Positions 1 to 6,462 are shown, counted from the first letter of the stretch. The stretch is 8,503 nucleotides of DNA from Candidatus Poseidoniaceae archaeon (GCA_029250305.1 JAQXFM010000241.1:1-8503); one strand, 5' to 3'. The notes: generated from the letters alone by a model not told the origin. A program made the numbers and translations.

Positions 1-730
1 CTGCAGCCCACGTTGCGGCAAGAACACTGAATTGCAGTGAACCAGCCCAAAGATAGAGCATTGAAAGGCCATACAAGCCTACAGCGGAAGCAACAGAACC
101 AACGATGAAGTATTTTGCACCACCTTCAGAACCTGCTCGTGTTTCCTTGTGGAAAGCAACGAGAACGTATGTTGAGAACGATGCAAGTTCAAGTCCAATG
201 AAGAGAACGAATAGATCCTGTGCGAGTGCAACAACGCTCATTCCAAGTGCTGATGTGAGCATAAGGATGTAGAAATCTGCTTGGCGTCGATTGTTGAACA
301 ACACATCGATGTCATCGCTCTTCATGGATCCTGTTGGAAGTCTGTCAAGCGATGCGAGAGCTGCAAGGAGAAGTGCTGCAAAGAAAATACCTTCAAACAA
401 ACGGGAGAAGAGATTTACTTTCAGAATCTGATAACCGTTTTCGCTGGTTACTTCTTCACTGACCGAACTTGAGTCGAGCAAGTACCAGATGACTTGAATC
501 AATGCAAGCAACATGGTCAATACTGCCAATAATCCTGGCAAACGAGGGGAGGAAACTGCCTTGTAGCGAGTTCCGCCTAAGAACCAAGGGAGTTGTATCT
601 GGGTTCCAGGAATACGGAATTTGCCATTTCCAAGATTTGGAACGATCATAATCAGAAGGAGACCTACGAAAACTGTAAGTTCAGGACCGAGCGTTTGGAT
701 TAAATCCATGTCAAACGTGTTAGCAGTCAT
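1..730 (-). CDS. nuoN: NuoN, complex I antiporter-like subunit N (5' part, runs off the window)
   Basis: The first 243 residues of a proton-translocating membrane subunit of complex I can be read from the ATG at 730 to the window edge without a stop. The subunit sits between NuoK and NuoM in the membrane arm. Hydrophobic segments fall at about residues 17-31, 66-85, 109-128, 152-170, 172-192 and 206-230. The family signature around IGLELASFSTYVLVAF (residues 178-193) contains Glu181, the conserved buried carboxylate of helix TM5, and AKYFIVGSVASA follows (205-216). Residues 32-65 form a rather long polar loop between the first two helices. The gene begins one base after the nuoM stop, and the only ribosome-binding-like sequence is a weak GGTG at 740-737. 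An in-frame GTG at 739 and an internal ATG at 709 are alternative starts. The C-terminal half, with the channel lysines, lies outside the window. Confidence 0.95.
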   Translation of the reverse strand, partial: MTANTFDMDLIQTLGPELTVFVGLLLIMIVPNLGNGKFRIPGTQIQLPWFLGGTRYKAVSSPRLPGLLAVLTMLLALIQVIWYLLDSSSVSEEVTSENGYQILKVNLFSRLFEGIFFAALLLAALASLDRLPTGSMKSDDIDVLFNNRRQADFYILMLTSALGMSVVALAQDLFVLFIGLELASFSTYVLVAFHKETRAGSEGGAKYFIVGSVASAVGLYGLSMLYLWAGSLQFSVLAATWAA

Positions 731-731
731 T

Positions 732-2342
732 TCAAGCACCGAACCCTAGGAATTTCATGGCATTCTGCGTCCATATATCCATCATGTCAAGGAAAATCCA
801 TGGCATAATTCCGAAGAGGATTGTAAATCCAGCAAGAAGAAGCATTGCCAACTTTTCTGAGTTTGCAATATCAGGAACAGGTTCACCATGCAGACTTTCT
901 GGAGGTTGAGTCTCATCTCCACCTTCGAAGATGGTTCGTTGCATCGACCAGAGATAGTATGCTGCGGTTAGGGCAAGGACAAGACCTGGCAGGAGAATCC
1001 ACCAGCCATAGGCATGCCAGTAAGCAACCATGAGCATCAATTCAGCAACGAATCCAGCAAGGAGTGGAAGACCAAGAGAAGCCATCCATCCAAACATCAT
1101 GCTCGTTGCAAGCCAAGGAGAATGTTTTGCCATTCCACGCATTGCACCAATTTCCATGCTGTGATAATGATGCTTGAATGCACCACAAACTGCGAAGAGC
1201 ATTGGGCTGATGATTCCGTGAGCGAACATCATGAACAAAGCCGCAGCCCAGCCCATTGGTTGCATGGTAGCGATGCCGATGAGGATGACACCCATGTGCG
1301 ACACAGAGGAGTATGCGACCATCTTCTTGAGGTTGGTTTGTCCTAAACAGACAATGGCACCCCAAACGAGGGAAACCATACCGAAGATCATCAACGCCAA
1401 TTGGAAGTGTTGCAATGCATGTGGGAACATGCTGAGTGGGAGACGGAACATACCGTAAGCACCCATCTTGAGCATCACGCCGGCAAGCAGCATCGAACCA
1501 CCTGTTGGCGCCTGAACGTGCGCATCAGGCAGCCAAGTGTGGAATGGAACCGCTGGCAACTTCACGAGGAAACCAAGCATGAGCATGACGAACAGCACTT
1601 TTTGCATGCTTTCTCCCATGAACCATCCATCTTGGTTGGCCAGGGTTGCACTCTCAACGAGCGTTGGAATGTCGAAGGTACGGCCGGTCATTGTGCCGTA
1701 CTTACCGCTCGTTCCGATTTGATCAGGTTGCATGAGGTAGAGGGTCACAAGACCGAGCAACATCACAACAGAGGCTGTGAAGGTGTAGATGAAGAACTTC
1801 TGAGAAGCGTACTTCCGGTCCTTGCCACCCCAGTTCAAGATCAGGAAGAACATTGGAATCAATGTCAATTCCCAGAACACATAGAACATGAATAAGTCGA
1901 GCGACACGAACACACCAATCAAAGCGCCACCCATCAAAAGAAGGGTTGGGAAGTACGTTGCACCGTTTTTCTCGTGCCATGTGGCGATGATGGTCACTGG
2001 AAGCAAGAAGGTGGTCAACCAAACCATTGGGAACGACAACGCATCCAAACCAACGGTCCAGTGAATACCCAGTGCTGGGAACCATTCATACGAATCGTGG
2101 AAGGTGTAATTGTTGAACGCAACGCCATCGGTTGTGATGTCTGCAAACGAGTTGAAGAACATAGCAGTGGTGTAACCGAACAGCACCAACGAGAAGGCAA
2201 AACTGGCCATCCGGATTGGGTTGTCGAGTTTCTCATGCGCTGATTTCTTTGCGTTCGCAACGAATGCCAACAAAACAATACCTGCGACAACAGGGAAACC
2301 TACAAGCTGCATCGAAATCCAATCAGTACCTGGCTCGAACAA
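732..2342 (-). CDS. nuoM: NuoM, complex I antiporter-like pump subunit M
   Basis: Membrane subunit of about 536 residues and about 14 helices that carries one proton (or ion) channel of complex I, between NuoN and NuoL. Visible family marks are GLDALS (98-103), Glu158 in FWELTLIPMFF (TM5 carboxylate), Lys261 in GFLVKLPAVPFHTWLPDAH (TM7), Lys292 in VMLKMGAYG (TM8), TNLKKMVAYSSVSHMG (336-351) and Glu434 in GFVAEL (TM12). The channel residues expected for an active pump are therefore all present, and the length is normal to slightly long. The start is uncertain. The frame opens with TTG directly after the nuoL TGA, preceded at a suitable distance by GGGGGGTGG (2356-2348). The first ATG is at 2312 (residue 11) and lacks a clear ribosome binding site, so TTG is preferred. 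The gene is in the same frame as nuoL and is presumably translated by termination-reinitiation. Confidence 0.97.
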   Translation of the reverse strand: MFEPGTDWISMQLVGFPVVAGIVLLAFVANAKKSAHEKLDNPIRMASFAFSLVLFGYTTAMFFNSFADITTDGVAFNNYTFHDSYEWFPALGIHWTVGLDALSFPMVWLTTFLLPVTIIATWHEKNGATYFPTLLLMGGALIGVFVSLDLFMFYVFWELTLIPMFFLILNWGGKDRKYASQKFFIYTFTASVVMLLGLVTLYLMQPDQIGTSGKYGTMTGRTFDIPTLVESATLANQDGWFMGESMQKVLFVMLMLGFLVKLPAVPFHTWLPDAHVQAPTGGSMLLAGVMLKMGAYGMFRLPLSMFPHALQHFQLALMIFGMVSLVWGAIVCLGQTNLKKMVAYSSVSHMGVILIGIATMQPMGWAAALFMMFAHGIISPMLFAVCGAFKHHYHSMEIGAMRGMAKHSPWLATSMMFGWMASLGLPLLAGFVAELMLMVAYWHAYGWWILLPGLVLALTAAYYLWSMQRTIFEGGDETQPPESLHGEPVPDIANSEKLAMLLLAGFTILFGIMPWIFLDMMDIWTQNAMKFLGFGA

Positions 2343-4610
2343 TCAAGCCACCCCCCAAACAAGCATGAAGATCGCAAGCATACCAACCGCCACCATGAGG
2401 ATGTAATCACGGGCAGAGCCGGTTGTGAGCGAGCGAACGACTTCGGAAATCGATTGCGAACCAGATTCAATGGTCTTGATGGTTCCATCAATGACATCCG
2501 AATCTGCGTCAGCAGCCTTTGTTGAAAATCCTGCTACGATTTTGAGCATGGCCATGTCGTAGTAATGGTCGATGTACAGTCGGTTTTGCAATGCGACTGC
2601 GAGGGTTGATTCAGCAAAAGCACTGTTGTCAAAGTTGAACCGAGCCTTGACCCACGAGTTGAGGCGGATGACTGGCATCATCCAAGGCTTAGCGGATTCG
2701 CCTTCTTCCAAATCGCCACCATAGAGGGCCATAGCGAGACCGGGGCCTGCGACAGCACCGAGGGCGATGGCAATGTAGGTGAGGATGAAGAAGTAAGAAT
2801 CTTCATTGGCAAAAGCGTGTTCCATCTCGTAGATGATTCCCTCAACAAGCGACTTCTCCGACATGAAAGCATAGTTTTCATCGGGCGCCCAATGGGTGAA
2901 GCCCATGCCTGCAAAGAACACTGAGGATAGGCTGACGAACGTGAGGAGGAACAGTGGAATCTTGATCCATGTGTTGGTTGGACCGACGTGAGCTGCAACC
3001 TCGTTGTTTGGCTTGCCTGCGAAGGTTTTGAGCCACATTCGGGACATGTAGAACCCGGTCATTCCAGCACCGATCAGCACGCACATTGCAGGCAAGAGGA
3101 ACTTAGGGTCGTCTTGAGCAACTCGCCATGCATTGGCGATGATGCCTTCCTTGGACCAGAATCCGCCAATCAATGGAAGACCCATGATGGAAGCGGAACC
3201 AACAAGCATTGCAGTTGCCGTGATTGGCATCTTTGAAGCAAGGCCGCCCATGTTCTCCATGGATTGAGCGTCAAAGTGGTCATCATGGTGATCATCACCG
3301 TGATCGTCACCATGGTCATCGTGGTGATGCAAATGGTGGTGGGCGTGATGCACTTCGTGAATCACTGAACCACTGGCCATGAACAGCATTCCTTTGGCCA
3401 TGGCGTGGTTGAACAAATGGAACAAAGCAGCACCGAAAGCAACGATTACGATGTAATGGTCCTTGTCATTGTGATGCCAATCAAGTGTGTTCGCAAGGTA
3501 AAGCGCACATCCAAGTCCTGTGAAGATGTAGGCAAGCTGACTCATTGTTGAATACGCCAAGACCTTCTTGAGGTCCATTTGGACAAAGGCGATGGCTGCT
3601 GCCATCACGGCGGTAATACCGCCGACAACGGCGATGATGTAGGCCAGGTCAGCAAGGTCGCCGTGGAGCGCTTCTGCTCCGAAGAATGGGAACATACGAG
3701 CCACGAGGTACAATCCAGCGTTGACCATGGTTGCTGCGTGAATGAGGGCAGAAACTGGTGTTGGACCTTCCATAGCGTCCGGCAACCAGACGTGAAGTGG
3801 GAATTGAGCCGATTTACCAACTGCGCCGATGAACATGAGGCCAAGCGCCCATTGGAGGGTGCCAGCAGAGTGTTCTGCGACGTGCTCGATGTTTGCCGAA
3901 TCAAACACGACGGTGTAATCAAGTGAACCGAAGAGATCCCAAAGCATGACCAAACCAATCATGAGGAACACATCACCGATGCGGGTGGTGAGGAACGCCT
4001 TCTTGGCAGCGTAGGCTGCACTTGGGCGCTCGTAGTAGAATCCGATGAGAAGGTAGGAACAAAGACCCATAATCTCCCAGAAGATGAACAACCAGAGGAA
4101 CGAGTCTGCAAGGACCATACCGAGCATACCAGAGCAGAACAAGACGAATTCAGCATAGAACCGGTGGTTTCGGTTGTCGTTGATTGGGTCGGTGTTCATG
4201 TAACCGATGCTGAAGGTGTTGATCAGCAAGCAGAGGAAGGCTGCGACGAACAAGAGCATTACAGTGATGTGATCGACGTAGATGCCAAAACCAAACTTAT
4301 CGGTGCTGACACCGGCTGAAGTGCCGTCCCAGACGCCAGAGGTGAACCAGTGGAACACTGAGTCGTGGCCTGCTTGCACTGAACCGATGAAATCGGCGAT
4401 TAACAACAAAGAAAGCACGAGCACTGCGCTCATGACACCAAGGGCGATGATGCCCCCTTCTTTGACTGCGTTTTTCCAAGTTGGGTTTCCGTTGAACACC
4501 TTACCAAGGAAGAGAATGACCGCAAAGGCAATCATCGGCAAAAGCACGATGAGGGGTGCCAATTCGGTAACATGAGGTGCTGCGATATCTGTAACTTCTG
4601 AACCTGCCAT
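2343..4610 (-). CDS. nuoL: NuoL, distal antiporter-like pump subunit L with a His/Asp-rich insert
   Basis: The 755-residue distal pump subunit of complex I. Conserved marks are Glu179 in FWEIMGLCSYLLIGFYYE (TM5), Lys266 in GAVGKSAQFPLHVWLPDAM (TM7), EGPTPVSALIHAATMV (281-296, His291), DLKKVLAYSTMSQ (346-358), and His402/Lys406 in NHAMAKGMLFMASGSVI (TM12-side channel residues). The C terminus shows the NuoL-only extension: RLYIDHYYD (677-685), then a stretch consistent with the lateral helix, then a last anchor helix at about 735-755. That rules out NuoM or NuoN. Odd feature: at residues 418-447, where relatives have a short HHEQDMRKMGG-type loop, 14 His and 9 Asp are packed into 30 residues, including four DDHx repeats. 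The ATG at 4610 has a strong GAGGTGA site four bases upstream, which overlaps the nuoK stop. The stop TGA at 2345-2343 directly abuts nuoM. Confidence 0.98.
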   Translation of the reverse strand: MAGSEVTDIAAPHVTELAPLIVLLPMIAFAVILFLGKVFNGNPTWKNAVKEGGIIALGVMSAVLVLSLLLIADFIGSVQAGHDSVFHWFTSGVWDGTSAGVSTDKFGFGIYVDHITVMLLFVAAFLCLLINTFSIGYMNTDPINDNRNHRFYAEFVLFCSGMLGMVLADSFLWLFIFWEIMGLCSYLLIGFYYERPSAAYAAKKAFLTTRIGDVFLMIGLVMLWDLFGSLDYTVVFDSANIEHVAEHSAGTLQWALGLMFIGAVGKSAQFPLHVWLPDAMEGPTPVSALIHAATMVNAGLYLVARMFPFFGAEALHGDLADLAYIIAVVGGITAVMAAAIAFVQMDLKKVLAYSTMSQLAYIFTGLGCALYLANTLDWHHNDKDHYIVIVAFGAALFHLFNHAMAKGMLFMASGSVIHEVHHAHHHLHHHDDHGDDHGDDHHDDHFDAQSMENMGGLASKMPITATAMLVGSASIMGLPLIGGFWSKEGIIANAWRVAQDDPKFLLPAMCVLIGAGMTGFYMSRMWLKTFAGKPNNEVAAHVGPTNTWIKIPLFLLTFVSLSSVFFAGMGFTHWAPDENYAFMSEKSLVEGIIYEMEHAFANEDSYFFILTYIAIALGAVAGPGLAMALYGGDLEEGESAKPWMMPVIRLNSWVKARFNFDNSAFAESTLAVALQNRLYIDHYYDMAMLKIVAGFSTKAADADSDVIDGTIKTIESGSQSISEVVRSLTTGSARDYILMVAVGMLAIFMLVWGVA
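3273..3320 (-). repeat. Four tandem 12-base units encoding DDHx in nuoL
   Basis: Residues 431-446 of NuoL read DDHG, DDHG, DDHH, DDHF, so the coding strand has four 12-base tandem units. Synonymous positions differ between units (GAT/GAC for Asp, CAT/CAC for His). This suggests the repeat is older than a fresh slippage event and is kept at the protein level. It is flanked on the N-terminal side by a further run of nine His within residues 418-430. Confidence 0.9.
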
Positions 4611-4614
4611 GATC

Positions 4615-4622
4615 TCACCTCA
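4615..4622 (-). promoter_or_regulatory. Ribosome binding site of nuoL fused to the nuoK stop
   Basis: On the minus strand the octamer TGAGGTGA begins with the nuoK stop codon TGA. It contains a strong Shine-Dalgarno GAGGTGA, four bases before the nuoL ATG at 4610. Confidence 0.85.
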
Positions 4623-4922
4623 GTTCTTCAGGACATCCACATCGTCCAATGATATCGTGTCGTGTTGACCATACATAGCGAGGAAAATTGCCAATCCAAT
4701 GGCAACTTCACTGGCCGCAATGGCAATAGCAAAAATGGTGTAAACCCATCCGGTGGTATCACCGTGATGGACGGCTGCTGCTGCAAACTGCATGTTTGCG
4801 GCGTTGAGCATCAATTCGATGCACATCAAGACGATGATGGCGTTCTTTCGAGTGAAAGCACCACCAAGTCCAATGACGAACATGAGGGCTGAAAGAGCGG
4901 ATACCAATGCTGGATCGATCAT
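4620..4922 (-). CDS. nuoK: NuoK, complex I membrane subunit K
   Basis: A 100-residue, three-helix membrane subunit, full family length, homologous to MrpC of Na+/H+ antiporters. It forms part of the channel next to NuoJ and NuoN. The diagnostic stretch RKNAIIVLMCIELMLNAAN (25-43) carries Glu36, and FAIAIAASEVAIGLAIFLAMY (64-84) carries Glu72. These two membrane-embedded glutamates have the same numbers as the essential pair in E. coli NuoK. The C-terminal DTISLDDVDVLKN is also typical. The ATG at 4922 overlaps the stop of the upstream NuoJ C-terminal half by four bases (ATGA) and has a perfect GGAGGTGA site six bases upstream, so the two should be translationally coupled. The stop is embedded in the nuoL ribosome binding site. 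Confidence 0.98.
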   Translation of the reverse strand: MIDPALVSALSALMFVIGLGGAFTRKNAIIVLMCIELMLNAANMQFAAAAVHHGDTTGWVYTIFAIAIAASEVAIGLAIFLAMYGQHDTISLDDVDVLKN

Positions 4923-5188
4923 TCTTCTTCACCTCCAAATTCCCACAAGAGATTCTCCATCCGCTCGTCGCGAACAAGGTATGCTGCACCAATCATGGCC
5001 ATCGACATCAGCACACCGAGGATGAGCAATGGAAGCGCCCAATCGGTAAGCAATGCATCAGCGAGACCGCTGGTGGTTGGCTCGTCTTCGCTTGCATCGG
5101 CCCAAACAGCGTCAGCGCTGAGCACGGAAACAAGGATCATGCCAAGGGCGAGCAAGCCCATACGAGTTGCGAGGGAGAGCACCTTCAT
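4919..5188 (-). CDS. nuoJ: NuoJ C-terminal half (separate gene)
   Basis: An 89-residue protein matching the last two helices of NuoJ. A hydrophobic segment lies at about 10-25 (TM4 equivalent), then an acidic loop DASEDEPTTS (31-40). GLADALLTDWALPLLILGVLM and MAMIGAAYLV (41-72) correspond to the typical NuoJ ending with an iG-x-LLT-x-YLLPFE-type motif, helix, and AMIGA. The tail RDERMENLLWEFGGEEE is hydrophilic. On its own the N terminus (basic Met-Lys...Arg, hydrophobic core, then A25-D26-A27 and V28-W29-A30) resembles a signal peptide. By homology I read it as TM4. The ATG at 5188 overlaps the stop of the N-terminal half by four bases (ATGA) and has TGAGGAGGA six bases upstream. It is a real second gene with its own ribosome binding site, not a sequencing frameshift. 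Split nuoJ/fpoJ genes are known from archaeal complex I operons. Confidence 0.9.
   Translation of the reverse strand: MKVLSLATRMGLLALGMILVSVLSADAVWADASEDEPTTSGLADALLTDWALPLLILGVLMSMAMIGAAYLVRDERMENLLWEFGGEEE
4929..4936 (-). promoter_or_regulatory. Ribosome binding site of nuoK
   Basis: GGAGGTGA on the minus strand lies six bases before the nuoK ATG (4922), inside the last codons (Gly-Gly-Glu) of the preceding gene. It fixes the nuoK start despite the ATGA overlap. Confidence 0.85.
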
Positions 5189-5460
5189 TCGAAGTCCTCC
5201 TCAAGGATTTGACGGCGTGTGAGCATGATACCAAACAGCACCACCAATCCGACACTTGCCAGGTAGACAAGGATTTGAATGGCGGCCAGGAATTCTGCAC
5301 CCAAGAGGATGAAGATGCCTGAAACAGCCATGAAACTGAAGATCAGTGAAAGCATCGAGTGTGCGACACGTTGAGCGAGAATGAGCCCGAGCGCTCCTCC
5401 CAGTGCAATGGTTGCAAAGAGGAAAAACACGCCAAGTTCAGCTGCAGATGCAACGTCCAC
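5185..5460 (-). CDS. nuoJ: NuoJ N-terminal half (separate gene)
   Basis: A 91-residue protein with the first three helices of NuoJ, a membrane subunit between NuoH/NuoA and NuoK whose third helix takes part in coupling. VFFLFATIALGGALGLILAQ (11-30) is TM1. AHSMLSLIFSFMAVSGIFILLGAEFLAA (33-60) matches the family TM2 and LLGAEFLAAVQ motif. IQILVYLASVGLVVLFGIML (61-80) is TM3 with the conserved Tyr66. The open frame extends back to 5652, but that part overlaps nuoI and does not resemble NuoJ. The best start is GTG at 5460, one base after the nuoI stop, with GAGGAG ten bases upstream (5476-5471). GTG at 5469 is possible but sits only one base from that site. The gene ends in an ATGA overlap with the C-terminal half. 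The exact start is the main uncertainty. Confidence 0.9.
   Translation of the reverse strand: MDVASAAELGVFFLFATIALGGALGLILAQRVAHSMLSLIFSFMAVSGIFILLGAEFLAAIQILVYLASVGLVVLFGIMLTRRQILEEDFE
5195..5203 (-). promoter_or_regulatory. Ribosome binding site of the NuoJ C-terminal half
   Basis: TGAGGAGGA on the minus strand sits six bases before the ATG at 5188, inside the last codons of the NuoJ N-terminal half. A dedicated site supports two independently initiated proteins rather than one broken gene. Confidence 0.8.
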
Positions 5461-5461
5461 C

Positions 5462-6448
5462 TCAAGCACTCTCCTCTGAAGCAGCCTTTGCTGCCTTAGC
5501 AGCCTTCTTGGCCCGCTTGTCGCGTTCCTTGTTGGCCCGCTTAGCAAGTTCAGTGTCAACCGCTTCTTGGTGAACATTTGGCAGCACTCGAGTTCGACTG
5601 GCGTCGAACCACAGTTCTTGTCGAGTGAATCCGGACATTCCGTCGTACTCATTGGTCATGAAGAAGGAAGTAAAGCCACACGATTCCATGCAAAGTCCAC
5701 AGAACATGCACCGTCCCAAGTCGATTCGACCTGAAACAATTTGATCATCGGCAACACGAAGTTCGCTTTGTTCGACTTCGACTTCTTCGCCGGAGTCGTT
5801 CCAACGAACGGTCGCTGTGTTGCCAGTCAAGTCGAGCACTTCAGCGAACCGCCACTCGTTTGGTGTGTCGGTGTGGGCTGTTGCAAGGTTGAAATCTTCG
5901 AGGGTTGCAGCAATTTCTGGCTGGAGCATGGCAGCGTGGCCACCGACCTCAAGTTCTGCTCCAAGTCCTTCGTGTTCGCCTTCTGCGTTGTCGAGGACGT
6001 CGACACGCAACTCAGTGGTCATGTGAAGGCAGTCGTTCGGGCAGATGTTGACACACATCTTACATGCAGTGCATGTTTCCCAAATCACACCGATTCGGCC
6101 GTTGTAGTTCCCAGGAACGAAGAGCCAAGGTTCCATTTCCTCGAGGCGCTCATACGGGTATTGAACCGTTTGTGGCTTCCATAGCGTTGGGAACAAGTCA
6201 GATGTAACTCGGTCTGGTGCGAATTGCTGATTGCTGATGTCGTTGAATTCCGAAGTCTTGGCAGCGCGGGTTTTGTCACCATCGCTGAGGAATTCAGGGT
6301 GCTCTGTGTTGTGATACCCCATGGCCAAGCGCTTTCCAAAGATCTTACCAAAGAATGGGAAGGTTCGGAGCGCCGTGATCAGTGTAATCTTGAACGGGTA
6401 CCAGAATAGGTTTCTGAAATTAGGTCGTGCGTTTGGGTGCATTGGCAT
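5462..6448 (-). CDS. nuoI: NuoI, two-[4Fe-4S] ferredoxin-like subunit of complex I, enlarged
   Basis: Carries electrons to the cluster at the quinone site, at the NuoD/NuoB/NuoH junction. Motif 1 is C126-C129-C132-C136-P in CTACKMCVNICPNDC. Motif 2 is C247-C250-C253-C257 in RCMFCGLCMESCGFTSFFMT, with Gly where the family has Pro after the last Cys. YDGMSGFTRQELWFD then matches the family's C-terminal part. At 328 residues it is about twice the usual 140-180. The extra sequence has three parts. One is about 50 residues before the TVQYPYERLEEM stretch (94-105). Another is about 80 between the motifs (about 142-240), acidic then SH3-like (WRFAEVLDLTGNTATVRWND). The third is a basic Lys/Ala tail (301-328). 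The frame is intact and motif spacing within each motif is normal, so the additions look genuine. The ATG at 6448 has GAGGTGA six bases upstream; the second ATG (6442) is less well placed. Confidence 0.96.
   Translation of the reverse strand: MPMHPNARPNFRNLFWYPFKITLITALRTFPFFGKIFGKRLAMGYHNTEHPEFLSDGDKTRAAKTSEFNDISNQQFAPDRVTSDLFPTLWKPQTVQYPYERLEEMEPWLFVPGNYNGRIGVIWETCTACKMCVNICPNDCLHMTTELRVDVLDNAEGEHEGLGAELEVGGHAAMLQPEIAATLEDFNLATAHTDTPNEWRFAEVLDLTGNTATVRWNDSGEEVEVEQSELRVADDQIVSGRIDLGRCMFCGLCMESCGFTSFFMTNEYDGMSGFTRQELWFDASRTRVLPNVHQEAVDTELAKRANKERDKRAKKAAKAAKAASEESA
5480..5509 (-). repeat. Lys/Ala repeat at the end of nuoI
   Basis: Codons 314-323 of nuoI encode KKAAKAAKAA, a short low-complexity Lys-Ala-Ala repeat with mixed synonymous codons. 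It belongs to a basic tail (residues 301-323) that resembles histone H1-type or linker tails. Confidence 0.75.
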
Positions 6449-6454
6449 TCTAAA

Positions 6455-6462
6455 TCACCTCA
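6455..6462 (-). promoter_or_regulatory. Ribosome binding site of nuoI fused to the nuoH stop
   Basis: TGAGGTGA on the minus strand starts with the nuoH stop codon and provides a GAGGTGA site six bases before the nuoI ATG (6448). Confidence 0.85.

Noticed and set aside
1..6. CTGCAG (PstI site) exactly at the window start
   Set aside because: A single six-base site at an edge can be chance or a cloning end; it carries no biological information here.
1..730. Possible lower G+C and different codon use in nuoN as a sign of transfer
   Set aside because: The lines I counted range from about 45 to 60% G+C across the window, and nuoD also has lines near 48%, so the difference is not convincing by eye.
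1401..1895. Plus-strand open frame of 164 codons opposite nuoM, and similar ones at 5741-6184, 6937-7395 and 3579-3926
   Set aside because: All lie opposite conserved complex I genes, show His/Cys/Trp-rich low-quality composition typical of antisense frames, and have no coherent gene context.
4919..5188. Reading the two NuoJ halves as one gene broken by a frameshift
   Set aside because: The second half has its own strong ribosome binding site and ATG, the ATGA overlap is a normal coupled junction as at nuoK, and split NuoJ is known in archaeal operons.
5461..5652. Upstream extension of the NuoJ N-terminal half to 5652
   Set aside because: The added 64 residues are basic and Cys-rich and are the shifted-frame reading of nuoI; family similarity begins only after about 5430.
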